Shown here: positions 17,524-26,928 of the stretch, one piece after another
Layout: every line of letters begins with the position of its first letter
Position numbering within the stretch: the first letter of the stretch is position 1
Program-made: the position numbers and the translations under genes
Notes under the pieces: model-generated
What the model was told of the DNA's origin: nothing
Databases searched by the model: none
Seen by the model: the letters and a program-made list of their open reading frames with translations, nothing else
From: JBIKWM01 sp044356305
GTDB lineage: Bacteria; Bacteroidota; Bacteroidia; UBA10329
Assembly (NCBI GenBank): GCA_044356305.1
Contig: JBIKWM010000010.1
Location: forward strand, 1 to 64,000
Length of the DNA stretch: 64,000 bases
Reading direction: 5' to 3'

Positions 17524-18867
17524 ATGAGAACGATTTTAGTGGTGGCCCTTATGCTGTGTACGCAGCCGGTCTGGGCCCAGGACGGTGAGAAAATGAGCAT
17601 GAGCCTGCCAGAGGCGCAGGAGTATGCCATCAAGAACAGCTTTCTGAGCAAGAGCGCCCGTATTGACATAGCACAGGCCGACCAGCAAGTGTGGGAGCAG
17701 GCAGCCAAGGGCCTTCCTCAGGTTTCTGGCTCATTCAACTATACCGATTTCATCGACCTCCCGACCAGCCTGATTCCTGCAACAGCATTTGGGGCACCGG
17801 AAGGCACCCCTCCGATTGCTGCGAAATTCGGACAGAAGTATGTGGCTAAAGCCGGCTTGAATGCATCGCAGTTACTTTTCGATGGCTCTTATATCATTGG
17901 GCTGAAAGGGGCCAAAGGCGTGCAACTCTTGCGTGATCAGCAAGGGCAGATGGTGGACCAGGATGTGCGCACCATGATTGAGGAAAGCTATTACACCGCC
18001 CTGGTGGCCCGCGAGAACACAGAACGCCTCAAGGCCAGTGCCGAGACTGTGAAACGCACCTTGAAAGAGACCCAGGCATTGTTTCTGAGCGGTTTCACAG
18101 AGGAGATGAATGTGGATCAGCTCACCTTGATGGTAAATGGACTGGAGACCCAGATTGAGATGGCCGAGCGGCAGAGCCGGGCCACTATTGATCTGCTCAA
18201 GTACCAGATGGGCATGCCCATGGAAACAGAGCTCACCTTGACCGATGACATGGAAGCTATCTGGCGCTCATCGGACCCAGATGCCCTGGTGCGCACCGAC
18301 TTTGATGTGACCAAGAATGTGGTGCATCAGATGAACAAGCTTGATGTGAAACTGCACGGCTATCTGGTCAAATTGCAGGAGGCGCGCTATTACCCATCGT
18401 TGAGTGCCATGTTCAATCACGAGCAACAGGCGTTCCGCAACACATGGAACTTCTTTGACAGCAAACAGAGCTGGTACCCGCAGACCCTTTGGGGCGTGAG
18501 CCTGCATGTGCCCATCTGGGACAATCTTGGCGCACGGGCCAGCATCAAAAAAGCCAAACTGGAACAGCAGCGTGTGGCCGACCGCCTCACCTACGTTGAA
18601 CAGGGCCTGAAGCTGAAGTACCGCACCTCTAAGGACAATTTCATCAGTGCCACGGAGCGTTTGAACGATTACAAGGCCGACATGGACCTGGCCACCCGCA
18701 TCCGCGACAAGACCTTGCTCAAATACACTGAGGGCGTGGCCACCAGCATGGAGGTGACCACGGCCGAGAACCAGCTGCTGGCATCGCAGACCACCTACAT
18801 CAATGGGCTTTTTGCGGTGCTCGAGGCCAAGGCAGAACTCAGCAAGGTGCTGCTTGGTAACGAGTGA
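17524..18867 (+). CDS. TolC family outer-membrane efflux protein
   Basis: A 447-residue TolC-like protein with a signal peptide (MRTILVVALMLCTQPVWAQ), then two repeated halves with long amphipathic helices (for example AEQ/ADQQVWEQAAKGLPQVSG near residue 55-75 and LKVKYRTSKDN-like segments near 360) and the typical EGVATSMEVTTAENQLL motif near the end. It forms the outer-membrane channel of the tripartite pump whose adaptor and RND subunits are encoded just downstream. Confidence 0.93.
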   Translation: MRTILVVALMLCTQPVWAQDGEKMSMSLPEAQEYAIKNSFLSKSARIDIAQADQQVWEQAAKGLPQVSGSFNYTDFIDLPTSLIPATAFGAPEGTPPIAAKFGQKYVAKAGLNASQLLFDGSYIIGLKGAKGVQLLRDQQGQMVDQDVRTMIEESYYTALVARENTERLKASAETVKRTLKETQALFLSGFTEEMNVDQLTLMVNGLETQIEMAERQSRATIDLLKYQMGMPMETELTLTDDMEAIWRSSDPDALVRTDFDVTKNVVHQMNKLDVKLHGYLVKLQEARYYPSLSAMFNHEQQAFRNTWNFFDSKQSWYPQTLWGVSLHVPIWDNLGARASIKKAKLEQQRVADRLTYVEQGLKLKYRTSKDNFISATERLNDYKADMDLATRIRDKTLLKYTEGVATSMEVTTAENQLLASQTTYINGLFAVLEAKAELSKVLLGNE

Positions 18868-18921
18868 TAGGACAGGCACAACCAACAGATAGAAGAACAA
18901 CGAACCCAAACAGGAAACGAG

Positions 18922-20061
18922 ATGAGATACCTGAGCGCAATTGGTGCTGTGATAGCGATGACCTTGGCAGGATGCGGTGATGACAACACCATTGAGGCCA
19001 AGAAGGAACTTCTGGAAAAAAAGAAGATTGAGCTGGCCAAACTGGAGAATGAGGTGCGCCAATTGGAACAGGAGGTCTTGGCCAGCGACAGCAGCTACAC
19101 CACCACCACCGACACACGAGTGGTGGTTCAGGCCTTGGACATTTCCCCAGCCCGGTTCGAGCATTTCCTGGAGGTGAATGGCACAGTGGACGCACTGGAG
19201 AATGTGCGCGTGAGCACGGAAACCGGAGGAATCATAACCAAGATGTTGGTGAAAGAGGGCGACCGCGTGAAAGCCGGTCAGGTATTGGCACATATCAACT
19301 CCACGGTGCTCGACAAGAGCGTGGAAGAGGTGGACAACGCCCTGGCATTGGCCCAGACAGTCTATGAGCGCCAGAGCCGCCTGTGGGAGCAGAAGATAGG
19401 AAGCGAGATGCAGTACCTACAGGCCAAGAACACCTACGAGGGCCTGCTCAAAAAGAAAGAGACTCTTGGGGCCCAACGCAGCATGGGCATGGTAAAGGCA
19501 CCTTTCAGTGGGATTGTTGATGCCATTTATACCGATGAAGGCGAGTTGGCCGCCCCCGGACTGCCCATCCTTCAACTTGTAAATCCGACCAAGATGAAGG
19601 TGACGGCCGATGTGGCCGAATCGTACGCCCCGGTCATCAGGCAAGGTAATGAGGTAATTGTGAATTTCCCTGCGTTCGGCAAGGAGGTGAAGGCCCCGTT
19701 GAAGCGCGTGGCAAGCAGCATCAATCCCGCAAACCGCTCTTTCAAGGTTGAACTGCAGATAGACAATGGCGATGAAGCCATAAAGCCCAATGGCGTGGCC
19801 GTCATCAAGCTGCGCGACTTTGTGGCCGACAGCGCACTGGCCGTGCCTTCGCGCTGCATAAGCAAGGATGCCAAAGGCGAATTCCTGTTCACCGTTGGCA
19901 AGGCTGATGGTAAGGAAGTGGCCCAAAAGACCTACATCACCACCGACCGCACCAGTCAAGGCCTGACCATGGTGCTTACGGGACTGAAGAAAGGCGACCG
20001 CGTGGTGACCGAAGGCTACAATGAGGTGACCACGGGGAATGAGGTGAGAGTTGTCAAGTAA
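18922..20061 (+). CDS. RND efflux periplasmic adaptor (membrane fusion) lipoprotein
   Basis: A 379-residue HlyD/AcrA-type adaptor with lipobox LAGC (Cys18). A Lys/Glu-rich coiled coil follows at about 27-52, then the lipoyl-like half motifs (GGIITKMLVKEGDRVKAGQVL and KAPFSGIVDAIYTDEGELA), an alpha hairpin between them, and a beta-barrel domain. It bridges the RND pump and TolC partner. It is 54 bases after tolC and has AGGAAA about six bases before the ATG. Confidence 0.94.
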   Translation: MRYLSAIGAVIAMTLAGCGDDNTIEAKKELLEKKKIELAKLENEVRQLEQEVLASDSSYTTTTDTRVVVQALDISPARFEHFLEVNGTVDALENVRVSTETGGIITKMLVKEGDRVKAGQVLAHINSTVLDKSVEEVDNALALAQTVYERQSRLWEQKIGSEMQYLQAKNTYEGLLKKKETLGAQRSMGMVKAPFSGIVDAIYTDEGELAAPGLPILQLVNPTKMKVTADVAESYAPVIRQGNEVIVNFPAFGKEVKAPLKRVASSINPANRSFKVELQIDNGDEAIKPNGVAVIKLRDFVADSALAVPSRCISKDAKGEFLFTVGKADGKEVAQKTYITTDRTSQGLTMVLTGLKKGDRVVTEGYNEVTTGNEVRVVK

Positions 20062-20127
20062 TATCTACTGGCCTCTGAATGTGAGCCTTTAGCAATATCC
20101 GAATCAAGAATAGCTTGAAGCATTGAA

Positions 20128-23100
20128 ATGAATCAGGACAAAGAATACTGGCTCAGTACGTGGGCGCTGAACAACAAGATCAGTGTGCTGATCATGTCGC
20201 TGCTCATCGTAATGGGTGGCCTCATCGCCTACACCGGCATGCCAAAGGAGCTGTTTCCCGAGATCGTGATGCCGCAGATCTATGTGCGCACCGTGTATCC
20301 GGGCAACTCGCCATTGGACATCGAGAACCTCGTTACCCGTGTCATTGAAAAAGAGATAAAACCGATAAAGGGAATCAATGACATGACGAGCACCTCGGTG
20401 CAGGACAACTCCATCATCATAGTGGAGTTCAACACCGATGTGCCTGTTGAAGAGGCCCTTATGGATGTGAAAGATGCGGTGGACAAGGCCAAGGCCGATC
20501 TGCCATCAGACCTTGACATCGAACCTATTGTGATGGACATCAACTTCTCGGAGATGCCTGTCATGAACATCAATCTGAGTGGCGATTACAGTGTAGATGA
20601 CCTGAAGGAATATGCCGAGTACCTCCAGGAGAAACTGGAGGTGATCCCTCAGCTTTCGAGTGCCGATATACGGGGCGGCTTGGACCGCGAGATCAATATC
20701 ATGGTCGACCTGCACCAGATGGAAAAGGTGGAGGTGAGCTTCAATGACATTGAGAGCGCCATTGGCTACGAGAACATGAACATTAGCGGGGGCGACCTGC
20801 TGATGGACGGTACCCGCAGGAGCATACGTGTGGCCGGTGAGTACAAGGGCCCGGACGAGCTGATGAACACCATTGTGAAGGCGGAGTTCGGCAACATCAT
20901 ATACCTGCGCGACATAGCCACGGTTGAAGACGGCTATAAGGAGCGCAACAGCTTGGCCCGCCTGGGTGGCGACCCTGTTGTGAGCATAGATGTGGTGAAG
21001 AAGAGCGGTGAGAACCTGCTCATTGCCATTGATCAGGTGAATGATGTGCTGAAGGAGGCCCAGGAGCACCGTTTTCCCAAAGACCTGAACATCACCATCA
21101 CCAACGATCAGAGCAATCAGGTGCGCGGGCAGTTGCTCAACCTGGAGAACAACATATACAGCGGTGTGATTCTGGTGGTGCTGGTGCTGCTGTTCTATCT
21201 CGGGGTGCGCAACGCCCTTTTTGTGGGCATCGCCATCCCTATGAGCATGTTGATGAGCTTCATCATACTCAGCATGTTGGGCATCACCATCAACATGATG
21301 GTGCTCTTTGCCCTTATCCTCGCCCTCGGGATGCTTGTGGACAATGGCATTGTGACCATCGAGAACATCTACCGCTTTTACAGCGCAGGCCGGTCCAAGG
21401 AAGATGCCTCAAGGGTAGGTGTGGGCGAGATAGCCATTCCCATCATCTCATCAACTGCCACTACGCTGGCCGCGTTCTTCCCACTGTTGTTCTGGGACAG
21501 CATCATGGGCGAGTTCATGAAATTCCTGCCCATCACGCTCATCGCTGTATTGGGCTCATCGCTGTTCGTGGCCATTGTGGTCAATCCGGTGCTGGCCGCC
21601 ATGTTCATTAAGGATGAGGATCCTGAGCAGGTAGTGAATCGCAAACAGGCCATGATATGGTTTGTGGTGAGTGCTGCCGTATGCGTGCTGGGCCACTTGG
21701 CCGGAAAAGCCGCGCTGGGAAACATGGCCGGACTGATTGCCGCCACAGTGTTGCTAAATGTCTTCGTATTCAAACCTGGTACGAGGTTCTTCTTCAAGAC
21801 CCTACTGCCCTGGCAGGACGCCAAGTATGCCAGCTTCCTGAGGTCGGCTCTGACTGGGAATGGACCAATGATCTATTTCGGTGGCACGTTCCTGCTGCTC
21901 ATCGCATCGTTCATGATCCTGGGCATTGTAGGTCCCAAGGTGGAGTTCTTCCCCAATTCGCAGCCCAAGTACATCAATGTTTTTGTTGAGATGCCCGTGG
22001 GCACTGACATTGAAAAGACCAATACTGTGGTGCTTGGCATTGAGCAGGAGATTGACTCCATCATAGCCCCATATCTGCCTGCAGTGAACAGCGTGGTGAC
22101 GAACATTGGCGAGGGCGCCAGCGACCCGATGGCAGGCCCACCGGCAGGCGAGACCCCAAACCGTGCCCGTATCACGGTGGCCTTCAAGGAATTTGAAGAA
22201 CGCGAAGGCATAAACAGCTCTGATGTGCTTGTGGCCCTCAACGAGAAACTTACCAAAAGGCCCGGGGTGCGCATCAATGCAGAGAAGAACAACGATGGCC
22301 CCCCCGTGGGCAAGCCCATCAACATAGAAGTGAGCGGAGATGAATATGATAAGCTTCAGGTCATTGCCGAGGATATCATGGCCCGCATTGAGGCCGCCCG
22401 CATACCGGGCATCGAGGGCCTAAAGACTGACCTAGAGACGGGTAAGCCCGAACTGCTGGTGCACGTGGACCGTGAGCGGGCCCGGAGGTTCGGCATAAGC
22501 ACGGCACAGATAGGCGGCACACTCCGTACGGCCCTTTTCGGTAAGGAAGTGGGCAAATACAAGGAGGGTGAGGACGATTTCCCCATCATGCTACGTATGC
22601 GCAACGAGTACCGCTATGATGTGAGTGCGCTCATGAACCAGAAGATCACTTTCCGCGATATGACCGATGGCCGCATCAAGCAGGTGCCCATCTCGGCTGT
22701 GGCCGATGTGAGCTATAGCTCATCGCTGGGCAGTGTGCGCAGAAAGGACCAGAACCGCACCATAACGGTATATAGCAATGTGCTGGAAGGGTATAACGAA
22801 ACGGAGATCAATGCCCAGATACAGCAGATGTTCCAAGGCTATACCCTGCCCGATGGCTACATGGTGAGCTACACCGGCAAGGCCATGGAGCAGGACAAGG
22901 CACAGAAGTTCCTGGCCAATGCATTTCTGGTGGCCGTTTTCCTTATCACTTTGATCCTGGTCACGCAGTTCAACTCGGTGATCAAACCGTTCATCATCAT
23001 GACCTCAGTCATATTCAGCACCATAGGTGTTTTCCTTGGGGTGGCCTTGACAGGTCAGAACATATCAGTTATCATGACCGGCATCGGGATCGTATCGCTG

Positions 23101-23505
23101 GCGGGTGTGGTGGTCAACAACGCCATCGTCCTGATTGACTACATTGACCTGACCATAGCCCGCAAACGGGAGGAACTGGGGCTTGGCGGCAATGACGAAC
23201 TAGATTGGGAACACATGATTGAAGCGGTGGTGCATTCTGGTCGCACACGCCTGCGTCCGGTACTGCTAACGGCCATCACCACTGTACTGGGCCTTGTGCC
23301 ATTGGCGGTAGGTATGAACATCAACTTCTATACCCTTGTAAGCGACCTCGACCCGCAGATCTTCTTCGGAGGCGACAACGTGGCCTTCTGGGGCCCGTTG
23401 GCGTGGACCGTGATCTATGGCCTGTCGTTCGCCACCTTCCTCACACTGGTGCTGGTACCTGTCATGTACCTGATGGCTGAGAGAGTGCGATTGGCTTTGA
23501 AGTAG
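20128..23505 (+). CDS. RND efflux transporter permease subunit
   Basis: A 1125-residue AcrB/MexB-like proton-driven pump. The N-terminal helix is followed by the porter domain (GMPKELFPEI, YPGNSPLDIE), the helix 4 region NMMVLFALILALGMLVDNGI with the proton-relay Asp, a second porter domain, and the C-terminal membrane half (GIVSLAGVVVNNAIVLID). Between about residues 500 and 560 there are extra hydrophobic segments (VVSAAVCVLGHLAGKAALG, GLIAATVLLNVFVF) not found in short AcrB proteins. Substrate unknown; likely drugs, lipids or siderophore-like compounds. Confidence 0.95.
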   Translation: MNQDKEYWLSTWALNNKISVLIMSLLIVMGGLIAYTGMPKELFPEIVMPQIYVRTVYPGNSPLDIENLVTRVIEKEIKPIKGINDMTSTSVQDNSIIIVEFNTDVPVEEALMDVKDAVDKAKADLPSDLDIEPIVMDINFSEMPVMNINLSGDYSVDDLKEYAEYLQEKLEVIPQLSSADIRGGLDREINIMVDLHQMEKVEVSFNDIESAIGYENMNISGGDLLMDGTRRSIRVAGEYKGPDELMNTIVKAEFGNIIYLRDIATVEDGYKERNSLARLGGDPVVSIDVVKKSGENLLIAIDQVNDVLKEAQEHRFPKDLNITITNDQSNQVRGQLLNLENNIYSGVILVVLVLLFYLGVRNALFVGIAIPMSMLMSFIILSMLGITINMMVLFALILALGMLVDNGIVTIENIYRFYSAGRSKEDASRVGVGEIAIPIISSTATTLAAFFPLLFWDSIMGEFMKFLPITLIAVLGSSLFVAIVVNPVLAAMFIKDEDPEQVVNRKQAMIWFVVSAAVCVLGHLAGKAALGNMAGLIAATVLLNVFVFKPGTRFFFKTLLPWQDAKYASFLRSALTGNGPMIYFGGTFLLLIASFMILGIVGPKVEFFPNSQPKYINVFVEMPVGTDIEKTNTVVLGIEQEIDSIIAPYLPAVNSVVTNIGEGASDPMAGPPAGETPNRARITVAFKEFEEREGINSSDVLVALNEKLTKRPGVRINAEKNNDGPPVGKPINIEVSGDEYDKLQVIAEDIMARIEAARIPGIEGLKTDLETGKPELLVHVDRERARRFGISTAQIGGTLRTALFGKEVGKYKEGEDDFPIMLRMRNEYRYDVSALMNQKITFRDMTDGRIKQVPISAVADVSYSSSLGSVRRKDQNRTITVYSNVLEGYNETEINAQIQQMFQGYTLPDGYMVSYTGKAMEQDKAQKFLANAFLVAVFLITLILVTQFNSVIKPFIIMTSVIFSTIGVFLGVALTGQNISVIMTGIGIVSLAGVVVNNAIVLIDYIDLTIARKREELGLGGNDELDWEHMIEAVVHSGRTRLRPVLLTAITTVLGLVPLAVGMNINFYTLVSDLDPQIFFGGDNVAFWGPLAWTVIYGLSFATFLTLVLVPVMYLMAERVRLALK

Positions 23506-23517
23506 GATGAGAGCAAT

Positions 23518-23545
23518 GTGCCACCGACCGGGCACTTCTTGTTTC
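23518..23545 (+). terminator. Probable terminator of the RND operon
   Basis: GTGCC / GGCAC stem enclosing an ACCGACCG-type loop, followed by TTCTTGTTT, 12 bases after the pump gene. The stem is short, so confidence is moderate. Confidence 0.45.
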
Positions 23546-23657
23546 TGGTAGCAGTTTCAGGGTGAGTTATAGATATCGATGGTATTCGGGTAATAAGAAA
23601 ATGTGGGCAGACCGTAACGGGCACCTTCAAGAGTCGGCCCATTTCTATCCATTTGGC

Positions 23658-24080
23658 TCAACCTGATCCTGCCGCGTAGGCCATGGCCTCGCGAAGCACC
23701 TCGGCATCTATATCCTTGAGTGTCTTGAAATGGATGCAATAGCCGGTCACCTTGGCCTTACCGATTCGCGAACCGAAGTGTCTGGACAGGTGGTCCTTTT
23801 CCGGTAGTCCCATGAAATAGACTGAGATGCCCGAAGTATTGACGCTCAACCCGATGCGGTAGAATTCCCTTGTGCTTCCATCCTTGTAGGTGATGGTGCA
23901 GCGACCATGACCGATGTTGGGATTGGTCACCACCTTGCCCTCGCTGTTGCGACCATCGAGGTACCACAGCTTTTGTCCGGGCATCAGATCCAACAAGGTG
24001 CCATGCAATGCCTCTATATCGCTGCGTCTGGGCGCAGGCAGGCTGTTGATGTAGGCGCTTATCTGCGCTTCAATGGTCAT
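23658..24080 (-). CDS. DUF1801 domain-containing protein
   Basis: A 140-residue cytosolic protein of the DUF1801/YdhG-like family, recognised by the N-terminal helix (IEAQISAYINSLPAPRRSDIEAL), KLWY and the FYRIGLSVNTSGISVYFMG strand pair, followed by KAKVTGYCIHFKTLKDID. Members are small and of unknown biochemical role. The ATG at 24080 gives a normal length. A 9-bp inverted repeat lies 34-64 bases upstream of its start (24114-24144). Confidence 0.85.
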   Translation of the reverse strand: MTIEAQISAYINSLPAPRRSDIEALHGTLLDLMPGQKLWYLDGRNSEGKVVTNPNIGHGRCTITYKDGSTREFYRIGLSVNTSGISVYFMGLPEKDHLSRHFGSRIGKAKVTGYCIHFKTLKDIDAEVLREAMAYAAGSG

Positions 24081-24113
24081 GGGCTCACAACGTGTCCTGT
24101 CGCAGAAAAAGAA

Positions 24114-24144
24114 CTTTTGATTCCATTTTCCTTGAAATCAAAAG
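24114..24144. repeat. 9-bp inverted repeat between lon and DUF1801 gene
   Basis: CTTTTGATT and AATCAAAAG form perfect arms with a 13-base spacer. It lies after lon and before the DUF1801 gene on the minus strand. It could be an operator or a weak terminator; no T-run follows on the minus strand. Confidence 0.4.
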
Positions 24145-24200
24145 GGCGCACCTTGTCAGATCATAGCTCTATCGAGCAGCACAATGGCCTTTTCATGCCA

Positions 24201-26663
24201 TCACACCGCACGACTCACCGCATCCTTCACCTTTTCATCGAGCAGGGCGAGTCTCATCACCTCATCCATATCGGTAACGTAGTGGAATCGCAGGCCTGTG
24301 ATGTATTCCGGTTCAATCTCGGTAATGTCTTTCATGTTGTCGGCACACAAGATCACATCGGTGATGCCTGCACGCTTGGCAGCAAGGATCTTTTCCTTGA
24401 TCCCCCCCACGGGCAGCACACGGCCGCGCAGGGTTATCTCGCCCGTCATGGCCAGTCTGGCGCGCACCTTACGCTGCGTGAAAGCCGAGGCCAATGCTGT
24501 GAAAATGGTGATACCGGCTGACGGGCCATCCTTTGGGGTGGCACCCTCGGGCACGTGAATGTGCACATTCCATTTCTCAAAAACCTCGGGCGTAAGTCCC
24601 AGCTTATCGGCATGGGCGCGCAGGTATTCCATGGCAATGGTGGCCGATTCCTTCATCACATCGCCCAGATTGCCGGTCAGGGTCAGGGTTCCCTTTCCAC
24701 GGCTCAGGCTGGTCTCGATGAACAGGATATCGCCTCCTACCGCGGTCCACGCCAGTCCGGTGACCACACCCGCAATGTCATTCTCAATAAAACGGTCCTT
24801 TTGCACGGGAGGCGGGCCAAGCACCTGATGCAGCATGGCATTGGTCACCACCGAATCGGGCTCCTCGCCCATGGCCACGAACTTCGCGCGGTTGCGTATC
24901 ACCTTGGCTATAGTCTTCTCCAGCGTGCGCACGCCACTCTCGCGGGTGTATTCGGTCACAATTGACTCGAGCACCTTGGGGCTGAACCGCACCTGCGCCT
25001 TTTTAAGTCCGTGCTCCTGCAACTGTTTAGGTATCAGGTGCCTTTTGGCAATCTCCTGCTTCTCTTCAACCGTGTAGCCCGTCAGTTCAATGATCTCCAT
25101 ACGGTCGCGCAGGGCTGGCTGGATGGTGGCCAGGTTGTTGGCCGTGGCAATGAACATGGCCCTGCTCAGGTCGTAATCGAAATCGAGGAAGTTGTCGTGG
25201 AACGAGTCGTTCTGTTCGGGGTCGAGCACCTCAAGCAGCGCGCTCGATGGGTCGCCATGAAAATCGTTGCCCACCTTGTCAATCTCGTCAAGGACAAACA
25301 CCGGGTTTGATGTCTTGGCCTTGCGGACATTCTGCAGCACACGTCCAGGCATTGCACCAATGTAGGTCTTGCGGTGTCCGCGTATCTCGCTCTCGTCCTT
25401 GAGTCCGCCCAGCGACATGCGTACATACTTGCGCCCCAGCGCTTTGGCAATGCTCTTGCCGAGGCTGGTCTTGCCCACTCCCGGAGGGCCCACAAGGCAC
25501 AGGATCGGGGCCTTCATGTCGCCTTTCAGCTTCAACACTGCCAGGTGCTCTATGATTCGCTCCTTCACCTTCTTCATGCCGAAATGGTCGGTATCGAGCA
25601 CTTTCTGCGCCCTCTTTATGTCGAAGTTGTCCTTCGAGCACTCGTCCCACGGCAGGTCGAGCATCACATCGAGGTAGTTGACCTGCACGCTGTACTCGGC
25701 ACTCTGGGCGTGCATGCGGGCCAGCTTGTCCATCTCGCGTTTGAAATGCTCGGCCACGGGCTTGCCCCAGCGCTTCTTCTCGGCCCGCTTGCGCATCTCG
25801 GCCACCTGTTGCTCCAGCGGATTGCCACCAAGCTCCTCTTGGATGGTCTTAAGCTGCTGATTGAGGAAATACTCGCGCTGCTGCTTGTCTATATCAACCT
25901 TGACCCTGCTCTGTATCTGATTTTTCAGCTCGAGTTCCTGCAGGTTCTTGGTAAGGTGCTCCAACACCATGGTGCCGCGTTCCTTCAGGTCAACCACCTC
26001 CAACATGCGCTGCTTCGATGCCACATCGGCATCCATGTTGCTGCTTATGAAGTTGATGAGGAACGAAGGGCTGTCGATGTTCTGAATGGCAAATGACGCT
26101 TCGCTCGGAATGTTGGGCGAGAGCCTGATGATGCTCGTTGAGATCTCCTTGAGCGATGCCATCAGCGCCTTCAGCTCACGTGACGGTTTGGCAGGCTGAG
26201 CCTCATCAAACGGACTCACCCGCCCTTTGAACGATGGTTCGGTCTGGGTGAACTCGATCAGGTTGAAGCGTTTCTTACCCTGAATGATGACCGTTGTGTT
26301 GCCATCGGGCATGCGCAACATCTTGAGGATGCGGGCCACGGTACCCACCGTGTTGAAGTCGTTGGCCGTTGGGTCCTCAACACTCGGATCGCGCTGGGCC
26401 AGCACACCGATTATCTTGGTGTCGCGGTAGGCCTCCTTTATCAGTTTGATGCTCTTGTCGCGCCCAACGGTGATGGGAATGACCACACCGGGGAACAGCA
26501 CCGTGTTGCGCAGAGGCAGTATGCCAATCACCTCAGGTATCTCCTCATTGTTCATCGAGTTCTCGTCCTCGGCTGTGAGCAACGGGATGAACTCAGGCTC
26601 AGGATCGTCCTCTACGATGGCCTGAATGGGGAATACATCTGGATCGAACGGGTCGTTGGTCAT
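24201..26663 (-). CDS. lon: ATP-dependent protease La
   Basis: Lon degrades damaged and regulatory proteins in the cytosol. The 820-residue protein has the N-terminal substrate domain (GILPLRNTVLFPGV), Walker A GPPGVGKT (392-399), Walker B FVLDEIDK, and the protease domain with catalytic Ser715 in PKDGPSAG and Lys758 in GGIKEKIL, the standard 43-residue spacing. The ATG at 26663 is preferred to a TTG two codons upstream. An acidic N-terminal extension of about 40 residues precedes the Lon domain, as in other Bacteroidota. Confidence 0.97.
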   Translation of the reverse strand: MTNDPFDPDVFPIQAIVEDDPEPEFIPLLTAEDENSMNNEEIPEVIGILPLRNTVLFPGVVIPITVGRDKSIKLIKEAYRDTKIIGVLAQRDPSVEDPTANDFNTVGTVARILKMLRMPDGNTTVIIQGKKRFNLIEFTQTEPSFKGRVSPFDEAQPAKPSRELKALMASLKEISTSIIRLSPNIPSEASFAIQNIDSPSFLINFISSNMDADVASKQRMLEVVDLKERGTMVLEHLTKNLQELELKNQIQSRVKVDIDKQQREYFLNQQLKTIQEELGGNPLEQQVAEMRKRAEKKRWGKPVAEHFKREMDKLARMHAQSAEYSVQVNYLDVMLDLPWDECSKDNFDIKRAQKVLDTDHFGMKKVKERIIEHLAVLKLKGDMKAPILCLVGPPGVGKTSLGKSIAKALGRKYVRMSLGGLKDESEIRGHRKTYIGAMPGRVLQNVRKAKTSNPVFVLDEIDKVGNDFHGDPSSALLEVLDPEQNDSFHDNFLDFDYDLSRAMFIATANNLATIQPALRDRMEIIELTGYTVEEKQEIAKRHLIPKQLQEHGLKKAQVRFSPKVLESIVTEYTRESGVRTLEKTIAKVIRNRAKFVAMGEEPDSVVTNAMLHQVLGPPPVQKDRFIENDIAGVVTGLAWTAVGGDILFIETSLSRGKGTLTLTGNLGDVMKESATIAMEYLRAHADKLGLTPEVFEKWNVHIHVPEGATPKDGPSAGITIFTALASAFTQRKVRARLAMTGEITLRGRVLPVGGIKEKILAAKRAGITDVILCADNMKDITEIEPEYITGLRFHYVTDMDEVMRLALLDEKVKDAVSRAV

Positions 26664-26686
26664 GCGCAATCTAGGGAAAAGGGCCG

Positions 26687-26694
26687 CGAATGTA
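26687..26694 (-). promoter_or_regulatory. Possible -7 box for lon (TACATTCG)
   Basis: Minus-strand TACATTCG, one mismatch to TAnnTTTG, 23 bases before the ATG. A TGCCAC/GTGGCA palindrome at 26726-26745 lies upstream and could be an operator. Confidence 0.35.
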
Positions 26695-26928
26695 GGTCGC
26701 AGGCGGGTGCCGTTGTCAATGGCCGTGCCACCGTGCGGTGTGGCAGTATGGGCCGACAGAGTGTCAGGACGTGATAATGTCAGAGCCGAAGATCAGTTCC
26801 CAAAATACCTATAGTCGCCTGTACACTGTCCCGGGCAATTGAGCCATGGTCCAAGTCTGCTGTTCTACCATCGGCCCAAGGCAAGGTTGAGCATCAAAGC
26901 CTGAGCCGCTTGTACTTTTAGCCCCCAT

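Noticed and set aside
26726..26745. TGCCAC/GTGGCA palindrome upstream of lon as a heat-shock operator
   Set aside because: Only six-base arms, a single copy, and no match to a known heat-shock operator; noted but not called.
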